A stretch of 5,316 bases of DNA from assembly GCA_002432555.1 (NCBI GenBank), contig DJFO01000248.1, positions 1-5,316 on the forward strand, in the 5' to 3' direction. Positions within the stretch are counted from its first letter, which is position 1; every line of letters starts with the position of its first letter. The notes below the pieces were generated by a model. That model had not been told where the DNA came from, searched no databases, and worked only from the letters and a program-made list of their open reading frames with translations. A program made the position numbers and the translations under genes. The stretch is from Marinagarivorans sp. UBA5870 (GTDB taxonomy: Bacteria > Pseudomonadota > Gammaproteobacteria > Pseudomonadales > Cellvibrionaceae). This document shows, one piece after another, positions 1 to 5,316 of the stretch.

Positions 1-534
1 GACCAAACCGGCCGTCTGCCGGACGCGCTGGTGGCCTGTGTCGGCGGCGGGTCGAATGCTATAGGTCTGTTTCACCCTTTTCTCGAAGACACCTCGGTAT
101 CCATGTACGGCGTCGAGGCCGGCGGTCTCGGCTTGGAAACGGGTCGCCACGCGGCGCCCCTGAGCGATGGGGTGCCGGGTGTCCTGCACGGCAATCGCAC
201 CTACCTGATGGAAGATGAAAACGGGCAGATCATCGACACCCATTCCGTATCGGCGGGCCTGGACTATCCTGGCGTCGGGCCGGAACACGCCTGGTTGAAG
301 GACCTCGGCCGGGTCAACTACGTGGCGATCACGGACGACGAGGCCATGGCCGCGTTTCGTCAGCTGACCCGCGTAGAGGGCATAATGCCCGCGCTCGAAT
401 CCGCCCATGCGGTCGCCTTCGGCGAACAGCTGGCGGCCAGGATGGACCCGGACGGCATAGTGATCGTGAATCTCTCCGGCCGCGGCGACAAGGACATTCT
501 GACCGTTGCGAAAATCGACGGCATTGAGGTCTGA
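1..534 (+). CDS. trpB: Tryptophan synthase beta chain, C-terminal part (5' end outside window)
   Basis: The reading frame is open from base 1 to the TGA at 532-534 and gives 177 residues. TrpB is normally about 400 residues, so roughly the first 220, including the PLP-binding lysine, lie upstream. TrpB condenses indole with serine to make tryptophan, using pyridoxal phosphate, in a cytoplasmic alpha2-beta2 complex with TrpA. Fragment residues 15-22 (GGGSNAIG) are the PLP phosphate-binding loop. HGNRTYL starts at 63. [16 protein letters not shown] at 81-96 contains the conserved Asp (Asp305 in Salmonella) at 88. [12 protein letters not shown] at 126-137 carries the Glu350 equivalent at 126. 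NLSGRGDKD at 157-165 has the serine (Ser377 equivalent, 159) that contacts the PLP ring nitrogen. Nothing in the visible part is broken. The stop is one base before the trpA start, so the two are probably translationally coupled. Confidence 0.98.
   Translation, partial: DQTGRLPDALVACVGGGSNAIGLFHPFLEDTSVSMYGVEAGGLGLETGRHAAPLSDGVPGVLHGNRTYLMEDENGQIIDTHSVSAGLDYPGVGPEHAWLKDLGRVNYVAITDDEAMAAFRQLTRVEGIMPALESAHAVAFGEQLAARMDPDGIVIVNLSGRGDKDILTVAKIDGIEV
525..530 (+). promoter_or_regulatory. Ribosome binding site of trpA inside the trpB 3' end
   Basis: A purine-rich TGAGGT lies in the last codons of trpB, with 5 bases between it and the ATG at 536. It supports that ATG over the in-frame TTG at 506, which would add 10 residues absent from the family and has no such motif in front of it. 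Confidence 0.7.
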
Positions 535-535
535 C

Positions 536-1345
536 ATGAATCGCATAAGTGAAACATTTGCGGCGCTCCAGCAGGCGGGGCGCAAGGCGCTCGTCACCTA
601 CGTGGTCAACGGCGATCCGCTGCCGGAAACGACGCTGCCCGCGCTCCACGCCCTGGTGGCTGCAGGGGCGGACCTTTTGGAAGTCGGCGTGCCCTTTTCC
701 GATCCCATGGCGGAGGGACCGGTGATCCAGAAAAGCCACGAGCGTGCTCTGCAGCACGGCACGAGCCTGCGCGGGACCCTGGCACTCGTCAAAGCATTCC
801 GCGCGACCAATGCGCACACGCCGGTGGTCTTGATGGGTTACGCCAACCCAGTGGAACGCATGGGTTATGCCGCGTTTGCCCAGGCGGCGGCGGAGGCGGG
901 GGTCGACGGTCTGCTGACGGTAGACTTGCCGCCGGAAGAGGCAGGCGATCTGCACCTGTTGTTGAAGCAGCACGGCCTCGAAAGTATTTTTCTCCTTGCA
1001 CCCACCTCTTCGGAGGCGCGGGTTAAGAAGGTAAGCGAACTTGCCGGCGGGTTTATCTATTACGTGTCGCTCAAGGGCGTGACGGGCGCTAGCCACCTGG
1101 ATCTCGCCTCTGTCAGGGACAAACTCGACCTGATTGGGCGCTACAGTCAATTGCCGCTGCTGGTGGGGTTCGGTATCAAAGACGGGGCGTCGGCCCGCGC
1201 CGTGGGCGATTACGCGGACGGCGTAGTGGTCGGTAGCGCCCTGGTGGAAATCATGGGATCGGGCGCTGCGCAGGCGGAGATCCTGCAAGGTCTGACCGCC
1301 AAGGTCGCAGCGATTCGCGCGGCGCTGGATCAGCGGTCCGCTTAA
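536..1345 (+). CDS. trpA: Tryptophan synthase alpha chain, with Glu at the catalytic Asp60 position
   Basis: The protein has 269 residues, close to the E. coli 268. TrpA is a TIM-barrel enzyme that cleaves indole-3-glycerol phosphate to indole and glyceraldehyde 3-phosphate and channels indole to TrpB. Numbering matches E. coli without gaps up to about residue 213. Glu49 (first catalytic acid), Asp130, Tyr175, Thr183 in the GVTGA mobile loop, Gly211 and Gly213 are all present. The phosphate-binding GS pair is at 233-234. Three usual active-site residues differ: Phe22 is Tyr, Thr24 is Val (VVNGDP instead of VTxGDP), and catalytic Asp60 is Glu in [10 protein letters not shown] (codon GAG at 713-715). 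The middle and C-terminal parts ([34 protein letters not shown]) resemble the form I recall from betaproteobacteria such as Burkholderia. ATG 536 is the start because of the GAGGT site and homologous N-termini. The frame is intact, so it is most likely functional. Confidence 0.97.
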   Translation: MNRISETFAALQQAGRKALVTYVVNGDPLPETTLPALHALVAAGADLLEVGVPFSDPMAEGPVIQKSHERALQHGTSLRGTLALVKAFRATNAHTPVVLMGYANPVERMGYAAFAQAAAEAGVDGLLTVDLPPEEAGDLHLLLKQHGLESIFLLAPTSSEARVKKVSELAGGFIYYVSLKGVTGASHLDLASVRDKLDLIGRYSQLPLLVGFGIKDGASARAVGDYADGVVVGSALVEIMGSGAAQAEILQGLTAKVAAIRAALDQRSA

Positions 1346-1353
1346 CTTTCTCT

Positions 1354-1370
1354 CCCGCGGCGAAAGCGGG
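1354..1370 (+). other. Small GC hairpin after trpA
   Basis: CCCGC (1354-1358) pairs with GCGGG (1366-1370) around the 7-base loop GGCGAAA, starting 8 bases after the trpA stop. No run of T follows (TTCAACGAG comes next), so it is not a convincing intrinsic terminator. It could stabilise the trpA 3' end or partly attenuate read-through into accD. The 5-bp stem could also be chance. Confidence 0.35.
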
Positions 1371-1373
1371 TTC

Positions 1374-1403
1374 AACGAGCATTGTCACAACGAGCATTGT
1401 CAC
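1374..1403 (+). repeat. Perfect tandem duplication of a 15-mer just before the accD start
   Basis: AACGAGCATTGTCAC occurs twice in a row (1374-1388 and 1389-1403) with no mismatch, ending one base before the accD ATG. The junction forms the odd palindrome TTGTCACAA. The repeat fills the place where a Shine-Dalgarno site is expected. Only a weak ACGAG (1390-1394, 10 bases from the ATG) is available. Two copies are too few to be called an array, and slippage or recent duplication is the simplest origin. Confidence 0.93.
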
Positions 1404-1404
1404 T

Positions 1405-2274
1405 ATGAGTTGGTTAGAAAAAATTGTTCCCAGCGTGGTGCGATCCGAGCGCAAGGGTGAAAGCAAGGTGCCCGAGGGCCTCTGGAAAAAGTGCACCAAA
1501 TGCGAAGCCGTACTCTACCGCCCGGAGCTGGAAAAAAGCCTGGACGTGTGCCCGAAGTGTGACCACCACATGCGCATAGGCGCGCGGCGTCGCCTGGACA
1601 TTTTTCTCGACGAGCAGGGCCGGGAGGAAATTGCCGCGGACGTAGTACCCAAAGATCGCCTGAAATTCAAAGACGTCAAAAAATACAAGGAGCGCTTGTC
1701 GTCCGCGCAAAAGACAACCGGGGAAAAAGACGCCTTGATTGCCATGAAAGGCACCCTCAAAGGCATACCGGTGGTGGCGGCTGCGTTCGAATTCGCGTTT
1801 CACGGCGGTTCTATGGGCTACGTAGTGGGCGAGCGCTTCACCCGCGCGGCGCAGGTGGCGCTGCGGGAAAAACGCCCGCTGATCTGTTTTTCCGCCACCG
1901 GCGGAGCGCGCATGCAGGAGGCTTTGATTTCCCTGATGCAGATGGCCAAAACCAGCGCGGTCGTCGAGCGTCTTAAACAGCAGAGCATTCCCTATATTTC
2001 TGTCATGACCGATCCGGTCTACGGTGGCGTCTCCGCCAGTCTGGCGCTGCTCGGCGATATTAACGCGGCCGAGCCGGGCGCCCGAGCGGGTTTCGCCGGG
2101 CCCGCAATCATTGAACAGACGATCCGGCAGAAATTGCCGAAGGGCTTCCAGAAGTCTGAGTTTCTCCTCGAGCACGGTGCCATAGACGTGATCTGGCACC
2201 GCAAGGAAATGCGCGATCGCCTCGCTTCCGTAGTGGCGAAGTTGCTGAAACTGCCGGCGCCGGACGCGAGCTGA
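1405..2274 (+). CDS. accD: Acetyl-CoA carboxylase carboxyltransferase subunit beta
   Basis: The protein has 289 residues (E. coli AccD has 304). With AccA it forms the cytoplasmic carboxyltransferase that moves CO2 from carboxybiotin on AccB to acetyl-CoA, giving malonyl-CoA for fatty acid synthesis. The N-terminal zinc ribbon is complete: Cys30, Cys33, Cys49 and Cys52, with the C-x2-C-x15-C-x2-C spacing of E. coli. The crotonase-type carboxyltransferase fold follows. [10 protein letters not shown] has the Gly166-Gly167 oxyanion pair. The helix [12 protein letters not shown] is conserved, as is YGGVSAS at 206-212. The C-terminal [10 protein letters not shown] and the [12 protein letters not shown] region are also typical. 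ATG 1405 gives the usual MSWLEKI N-terminus, despite the poor ribosome-binding site in the tandem repeat before it. In E. coli AccD binds its own mRNA through the zinc ribbon; whether that applies here cannot be seen. Confidence 0.98.
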   Translation: MSWLEKIVPSVVRSERKGESKVPEGLWKKCTKCEAVLYRPELEKSLDVCPKCDHHMRIGARRRLDIFLDEQGREEIAADVVPKDRLKFKDVKKYKERLSSAQKTTGEKDALIAMKGTLKGIPVVAAAFEFAFHGGSMGYVVGERFTRAAQVALREKRPLICFSATGGARMQEALISLMQMAKTSAVVERLKQQSIPYISVMTDPVYGGVSASLALLGDINAAEPGARAGFAGPAIIEQTIRQKLPKGFQKSEFLLEHGAIDVIWHRKEMRDRLASVVAKLLKLPAPDAS

Positions 2275-2279
2275 TCCCG

Positions 2280-3527
2280 GTGCGCTTCACCCGTCTCGAC
2301 GACTGGCTGAAGTGGCAGGAAAGCTGCCACCCCCAGGCCATAGATTTGGGACTGGACCGGGTGCGCCAGGTGGCCGGGCACCTCGGACTGCTTGCTCCGG
2401 CGGCCAAAATCGTCACTATCGCCGGCACGAATGGCAAAGGCAGTTGTGCCACTGCGCTCGCCGCCTTGTTGCGTTGTGCAGGCCTCGCGTGCGGCGTCTA
2501 CACGTCGCCCCATATTCTGCATTATCGCGAGCGCATCAAGCTCGATGGTGAATTCGCGACGGACGCCGACCTCTGCCGCGCCTTTGCGGCCATAGATGCC
2601 GCGCGCGGCTCCATCTCGCTCACTTACTTCGAGTTCGGCACCCTTGCGGCTCTCTATCTCTTCGCTGAACGGCGTTTGCCCTATTGGGTTCTGGAAGTGG
2701 GCCTCGGCGGCCGGTTGGACGCGACGAATCTGTTGGATCCCACAGTGGCGGTCATCACTTCGATCGCCCTGGATCATGTGGAGTGGCTCGGACCCGACCG
2801 GGAGTCCATAGGGCGGGAGAAAGCGGGCATTTGCCGCCCCCACACACCGCTTGTCTGCGCCGACCCGGCGCCGCCGCAGACGGTTTTGCAAGCGGCGGAA
2901 CGGCTAGCGTGTCCGCTTTACCAAATCGACCGCGACTTCGGCTACAGCGAGACTGAACAAGGCACGGCCTTCTGGTTGGGCAATCGGCGTTTCGATGCTA
3001 TGGCGGTTCAACTTCCCAAGCCCAGCTTGGCGGCGGCGCTGCAGGTTGGTTACCTACTGGGCCTCGACGCGCACTCGCTGGCGCCCAGCGCGTATGCCGG
3101 GCTCGAATTGCCCGGTCGACTGCAAAGGGTGATGGCAGGGCACCGTCCAGTTTATCTCGATGTTGCGCACAACCCGGCCGCCATGGCGCACCTGGCGCAA
3201 CAGCTGCGCGAACGCCTACCAAACGCTCCGGTTGATCTGGTCGTCGCCATGATGGGCGATAAGAATCTGCCGGATTCGCTCGCGCCCCTGGCACCCTTGG
3301 TGAATCACTGGTACTTGGCAAGCGTGCCGGATTTGCCCCGGGCGGCCGCGACCGCGCAACTTCGCGCAGCGCTGCCCACCGGCAGTAGCAGCGAGAGTTT
3401 TGCGACCGTCGCCGAGGCGCTGGATGCGGCTCTAAGCTCCACATCGCAAGGCGCCATAGTGGTGACGGGTTCGTTTTATACGGTTGCCGAGGCAACCCGG
3501 TACTTAAAGACGGGCGAGCCGGCATGA
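2280..3527 (+). CDS. folC: Bifunctional dihydrofolate synthase / folylpolyglutamate synthase
   Basis: The protein has 415 residues, normal for bacterial FolC. It ligates glutamate to dihydropteroate to make dihydrofolate, then adds further glutamates to reduced folates, using ATP in the cytoplasm. It has the Mur-ligase layout. The P-loop GTNGKGS is at 49-55, and TSPH at 75-78 is followed by RERI. The FolC signature EVGLGGRLDATN is at 139-150. LDH at 164-166 is followed by REKAGI, whose Lys181 should be the carbamylated lysine. The C-terminal domain has GRLQRV at 279-284, LDVAHNP at 293-299 and MMGDKN at 324-329. It ends with the family's VVTGSFYTVAE. The start is GTG, 5 bases after the accD stop, with only a weak GAG (2268-2270) in front, so coupling to accD translation is likely. 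The MRFTRLDDWL N-terminus fits the family. The TGA overlaps the dedD ATG. Confidence 0.97.
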   Translation: MRFTRLDDWLKWQESCHPQAIDLGLDRVRQVAGHLGLLAPAAKIVTIAGTNGKGSCATALAALLRCAGLACGVYTSPHILHYRERIKLDGEFATDADLCRAFAAIDAARGSISLTYFEFGTLAALYLFAERRLPYWVLEVGLGGRLDATNLLDPTVAVITSIALDHVEWLGPDRESIGREKAGICRPHTPLVCADPAPPQTVLQAAERLACPLYQIDRDFGYSETEQGTAFWLGNRRFDAMAVQLPKPSLAAALQVGYLLGLDAHSLAPSAYAGLELPGRLQRVMAGHRPVYLDVAHNPAAMAHLAQQLRERLPNAPVDLVVAMMGDKNLPDSLAPLAPLVNHWYLASVPDLPRAAATAQLRAALPTGSSSESFATVAEALDAALSSTSQGAIVVTGSFYTVAEATRYLKTGEPA

Positions 3528-4054
3528 AGCCCCTGGATGACGGATTGAAACAGCGTCTGGTGGGCGCCCTGGTGCTACTGGCGCTGGCGGTGATCTTTTT
3601 GCCCGTGCTCTTCGACCGAGATCCCATGGCGCCCGTCGATCGCGCCTCTCAAATTCCCCGCGCGCCCGAGATCATCACGGTGGAGATCAAACCGCCGGCC
3701 ACACCCGCAGATTTTGCAGCGGCGCCGCCGCCCTCGGAAATGTATATTCCAGATGAAACACGCGCGGTACCGCCAACACCCGAGCCGCCGGGCTTGGCGC
3801 CGGACGGCACGCCCAAATCCTGGGTGCTGCAGGTTGCAAGCTTCCGCCAGGAGACCCACGCGGAAGACCTGCGGAAGAAGTTGGCGGCCGAGGGTTTCCC
3901 GGCGTATACCCGGGCCATGGCCTATAAAAATGGCACCGTCAATCGGGTTTACGTGGGCCCCAAATTGGATAAGGAAGCTCTGCTGCGGGAGAAGGAGGCG
4001 ATTGCGTTACGCTTCGGTCTGCAGGCATTGGTCCTGCCTTTCACGCCCGATTAA
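3524..4054 (+). CDS. dedD: DedD-like SPOR-domain inner-membrane protein
   Basis: This 176-residue protein has three parts. Residues 1-10 are a short cytoplasmic tail with Lys and Arg. Residues 11-30 form one hydrophobic segment, predicted as an N-in membrane anchor. Residues about 31-97 are a Pro/Ala-rich periplasmic linker. Residues about 99-176 form a SPOR domain, beginning SWVLQVASF and containing RVYVGP at 141-146. SPOR domains bind glycan strands stripped of stem peptides at the division septum, so a role in cell division is inferred from the family. The name rests on topology and on position between folC and cvpA, exactly as E. coli dedD. E. coli DedD is about 220 residues, so the linker is shorter here. 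ATG 3524 overlaps the folC stop (ATGA) and has GCGAG 5 bases upstream, so the two are coupled. The linker sequence itself is not diagnostic. Confidence 0.93.
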   Translation: MKPLDDGLKQRLVGALVLLALAVIFLPVLFDRDPMAPVDRASQIPRAPEIITVEIKPPATPADFAAAPPPSEMYIPDETRAVPPTPEPPGLAPDGTPKSWVLQVASFRQETHAEDLRKKLAAEGFPAYTRAMAYKNGTVNRVYVGPKLDKEALLREKEAIALRFGLQALVLPFTPD

Positions 4055-4146
4055 AATTTAACCGCAAGGTCGGACTTTTGCTTTTTCCCGCGGTCCATAG
4101 TTGCCGCGTCGGAGGTCTGGCGTTGGGCGCGCGAATTTGAAAACCC

Positions 4147-4170
4147 GGCGGGTGCGCCTTAGGCGACGCC
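4147..4170. repeat. Alternating GGCG/CGCC half-sites upstream of the cvpA -10 element
   Basis: Four 4-bp half-sites alternate in orientation: GGCG 4147-4150, CGCC 4155-4158, GGCG 4162-4165 and CGCC 4167-4170. Neighbouring pairs form CGCCTTAGGCG (4155-4165) and GGCGACGCC (4162-4170). CCCGGCGGG overlaps on the left (4144-4152). They cover the region where a -35 box would lie. They could be an operator or alternative RNA hairpins for read-through transcripts. In GC-rich DNA short GC palindromes also arise by chance. Confidence 0.5.
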
Positions 4171-4172
4171 TC

Positions 4173-4181
4173 TGATAGAAT
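4173..4181 (+). promoter_or_regulatory. Extended -10 promoter for cvpA-purF
   Basis: TGATAGAAT matches the sigma-70 extended -10 form (TG, one base, then TAGAAT with five of six bases of TATAAT). No good -35 is present: the hexamer at the right spacing, 4153-4158, is TGCGCC, and TTGAAA at 4137-4142 is 33 bp away. Extended -10 promoters tolerate this. Transcription would begin near 4188, giving a leader of about 24 bases before the cvpA GTG. The site lies in the one large gap of an otherwise packed cluster, which supports it. Confidence 0.55.
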
Positions 4182-4211
4182 CGCCCCTCGCGAAGTAACC
4201 GGATTTTTGTT

Positions 4212-4727
4212 GTGTCATTCAACTGGGCTGATTGGGTCATTCTCGGCATTATTGTGGTGTCCTGCCTGTTCGGCTTGATGCGGGGATTGATCAAAGAGGC
4301 TCTCTCGGTCGCCAACTGGGTCATAGCGATACTGATAGCGGTCACCTACCGCGACCCCTTGGCTTCTCTGCTGGTGAACCAGATTGAAACACCGTCGCTG
4401 CGGCAGATCGTCGCCTTCAGTTCCCTATTCGTCGCCACCCTGGTGGTGGGGGCGCTGGTGAATTACCTGATTGGTGAACTGGTAAAAATGACCGGCCTAT
4501 CTTCCACGGATCGCATTTTGGGCATGGTGTTTGGCTTGTTGCGCGGGTTTGTGGTGGTGCTGGCCATACTGCTGATGATCCCGCCTATTATTTCTATTGA
4601 CCAGGATCCGTGGTGGACCGAGTCCGTCCTGATTCCCGACTTTCTCGCCTTCGAGGGCTGGGCACGAACGGCGGCGGCAGATTTGGTCTTCTGGCTGCGG
4701 CAACTCTTTAGTACAGCAAATCCCTGA
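4212..4727 (+). CDS. cvpA: CvpA family inner-membrane protein
   Basis: The protein has 171 residues (E. coli CvpA about 162). It is a polytopic inner-membrane protein named for its need in colicin V production; its biochemical function is not settled. Four hydrophobic segments are visible at about 7-23, 29-46, 65-88 and 104-124. The family's conserved blocks are present: WADWVI near the N-terminus, RGLIKEALS at 24-32, TGLSSTDRILGMVFGLLRG at 94-112, and a polar DPWW at 132-135 after the last segment. The start is GTG; the MSFNWADW N-terminus matches relatives and GGA at 4201-4203 gives a modest ribosome-binding site 8 bases upstream. It is followed after 12 bases by purF, the same pairing as in E. 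coli and Pseudomonas, so co-transcription from the promoter at 4173-4181 is expected. Confidence 0.95.
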   Translation: MSFNWADWVILGIIVVSCLFGLMRGLIKEALSVANWVIAILIAVTYRDPLASLLVNQIETPSLRQIVAFSSLFVATLVVGALVNYLIGELVKMTGLSSTDRILGMVFGLLRGFVVVLAILLMIPPIISIDQDPWWTESVLIPDFLAFEGWARTAAADLVFWLRQLFSTANP

Positions 4728-4730
4728 GGA
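4726..4730 (+). promoter_or_regulatory. Ribosome binding site of purF
   Basis: GAGGA overlaps the cvpA stop codon and sits 9 bases before the ATG at 4740. It is the best Shine-Dalgarno match in the window and fixes the purF start, which must place Cys at position 2. Confidence 0.75.
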
Positions 4731-4739
4731 AATCAGTCT

Positions 4740-5316
4740 ATGTGCGGCATTGTGGGAATGGTGGGCAAAAGTAATGTTAACGTCGCTCTCTACGACGCAT
4801 TAACCATGCTCCAACACCGGGGGCAGGACGCCGCAGGTATCATGACTTGTCATAACGGCAAGATGGCGCAGCAGAAAGCGGTTGGCCTGGTGCGCGATGT
4901 CTTCCGTACCCGCCACATGCAGCGCTTGGTGGGAAATATGGGAATAGGCCACGTGCGCTATCCCACGGCGGGCAGTTCCGGCCCGGCACTCGCCCAGCCG
5001 TTTTATGTGAATTCCCCATACGGCATTGCGCTCGCCCATAACGGCAACCTCACCAACACCGATACATTGAGCAAAGAGTTGTTCCTGGCGGACTTGCGCC
5101 ACGTCAACACGGATTCCGACTCGGAAGTCTTGCTCAACGTGCTCGCCCACGAGCTGCAATCCCAGGGTAAATTGCGCCCGACCCAGGACGACGTCTTTCA
5201 GGCAGTGGAGGGTGTGCACAAACGGGTGCGCGGAGGCTATTCGGTGGTTGCCATGATCGCCAGTTACGGCGTATTGGCATTCCGCGATCCCAACGGCATC
5301 CGCCCGCTGGTGCTGG
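4740..5316 (+). CDS. purF: Amidophosphoribosyltransferase, N-terminal glutaminase part (3' end outside window)
   Basis: The frame is open from ATG 4740 to the window end, giving 192 complete codons of an enzyme normally about 500 residues. PurF transfers ammonia from glutamine to PRPP to form 5-phosphoribosylamine, the committed step of purine synthesis. The visible part is the N-terminal nucleophile glutaminase domain. The protein starts MCGIVG, so Cys2 becomes the catalytic N-terminal nucleophile after Met or propeptide removal. [10 protein letters not shown] lies at 25-34. GHVRYPTAG at 70-78 carries the glutamine-binding Arg73. HNGN at 100-103 supplies the Asn101-Gly102 oxyanion pair, and TDSDSE at 124-129 has Asp127. 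[10 protein letters not shown] at 181-190 is conserved before the PRPP-binding phosphoribosyltransferase domain, which lies outside. It follows cvpA by 12 bases with a strong GAGGA site. No defect is seen. Confidence 0.98.
   Translation, partial: MCGIVGMVGKSNVNVALYDALTMLQHRGQDAAGIMTCHNGKMAQQKAVGLVRDVFRTRHMQRLVGNMGIGHVRYPTAGSSGPALAQPFYVNSPYGIALAHNGNLTNTDTLSKELFLADLRHVNTDSDSEVLLNVLAHELQSQGKLRPTQDDVFQAVEGVHKRVRGGYSVVAMIASYGVLAFRDPNGIRPLVL

Larger units (their letters stand above)
4055..4211. other. Intergenic region between dedD and cvpA
   Basis: This 157-bp gap is the only sizeable non-coding stretch in the window. Its second half holds the promoter and inverted repeats listed separately. Its first half (4055-4130) has T-rich runs around 4075-4086 but no stem good enough to call a terminator. 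ACC-GCAA-GGT at 4061-4070 is only 3 bp, and ACCGC/GCGGT (4061-4065, 4090-4094) has a 24-base loop. I see no PurR box like that upstream of E. coli cvpA-purF, and no small ORF with a ribosome-binding site. Confidence 0.7.

Noticed and set aside
506..535. In-frame TTG that would extend trpA by 10 residues
   Set aside because: ATG 536 has a better ribosome-binding site and matches TrpA N-termini and E. coli residue numbering.
329..1375. Long open frame on the - strand across trpB and trpA (348 codons)
   Set aside because: It lies antisense to two clearly conserved genes, is Arg/His-rich with no recognisable motif, and is the usual product of GC-rich codon bias.
1374..1403. Start of a CRISPR-like array
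   Set aside because: The two 15-bp copies are directly adjacent with no spacer and there are no further copies.
1382..1409. Promoter inside the accD tandem repeat (TTGTCA, 16 bp, TATGAG)
   Set aside because: The -10 would overlap the accD start codon, so the transcript would begin inside the gene.
1414..2199. Long - strand open frame across accD (261 codons)
   Set aside because: It is antisense to a complete AccD with intact zinc ribbon and active site, and its predicted protein shows no family features.
2019..2891. - strand open frame spanning the accD-folC junction (290 codons)
   Set aside because: It overlaps two real genes over its whole length and has no recognisable domain.
4061..4086. 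Intrinsic terminator after dedD
   Set aside because: Only a 3-bp stem (ACC/GGT around GCAA) precedes the interrupted T-rich run; too weak to call.
4055..4211. PurR operator before cvpA-purF as in E. coli
   Set aside because: No sequence resembling the ACGCAAACGTTT-type box is present on either strand.
4800..5219. - strand open frame within purF (139 codons)
   Set aside because: The + strand encodes the complete PurF glutaminase motifs here; the frame is a shadow.

Overview
The window is a stretch of gammaproteobacterial housekeeping chromosome. All genes lie on the + strand in the order trpB(partial)-trpA-accD-folC-dedD-cvpA-purF(partial). The accD-folC-dedD-cvpA-purF order is the familiar one of E. 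coli and Pseudomonas. Having trpBA directly upstream of accD is, from memory, typical of non-enteric Gammaproteobacteria outside Pseudomonas, for example marine Cellvibrionales- or Oceanospirillales-type lineages. The sequence is GC-rich with uniform coding character, and I see no sign of horizontal transfer. I cannot name the genus from sequence alone.

Layout: bases 1-534 hold the C-terminal part of TrpB, and trpA (536-1345) starts one base after its stop. A 59-bp spacer (1346-1404) with a small hairpin and a perfect 15-bp tandem duplication separates trpA from accD (1405-2274). folC (2280-3527, GTG start) begins 5 bp after accD. dedD (3524-4054) overlaps folC by 4 bp (ATGA). Bases 1-4054 therefore look like one tightly packed transcription unit, or part of one. 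A 157-bp gap (4055-4211) then carries a good extended -10 promoter and a GC-rich cluster of inverted repeats. cvpA (4212-4727, GTG start) and purF (4740 to beyond the end) follow as a second, promoter-proximal unit.

Roles: TrpB/TrpA make the last step of tryptophan synthesis. AccD is half of the carboxyltransferase that makes malonyl-CoA for fatty acids. FolC makes and polyglutamylates folate, which de novo purine synthesis needs, and PurF commits PRPP to that pathway. DedD is a membrane-anchored SPOR protein linked to septal peptidoglycan, and CvpA is an inner-membrane protein of poorly defined role.

I found no mobile element, CRISPR array, RNA gene or evidently new system. The points most worth a second look are a Glu at the catalytic Asp60 position of TrpA, the tandem 15-mer sitting where accD's ribosome-binding site should be, and the alternating GGCG/CGCC half-sites just upstream of the cvpA -10 element.
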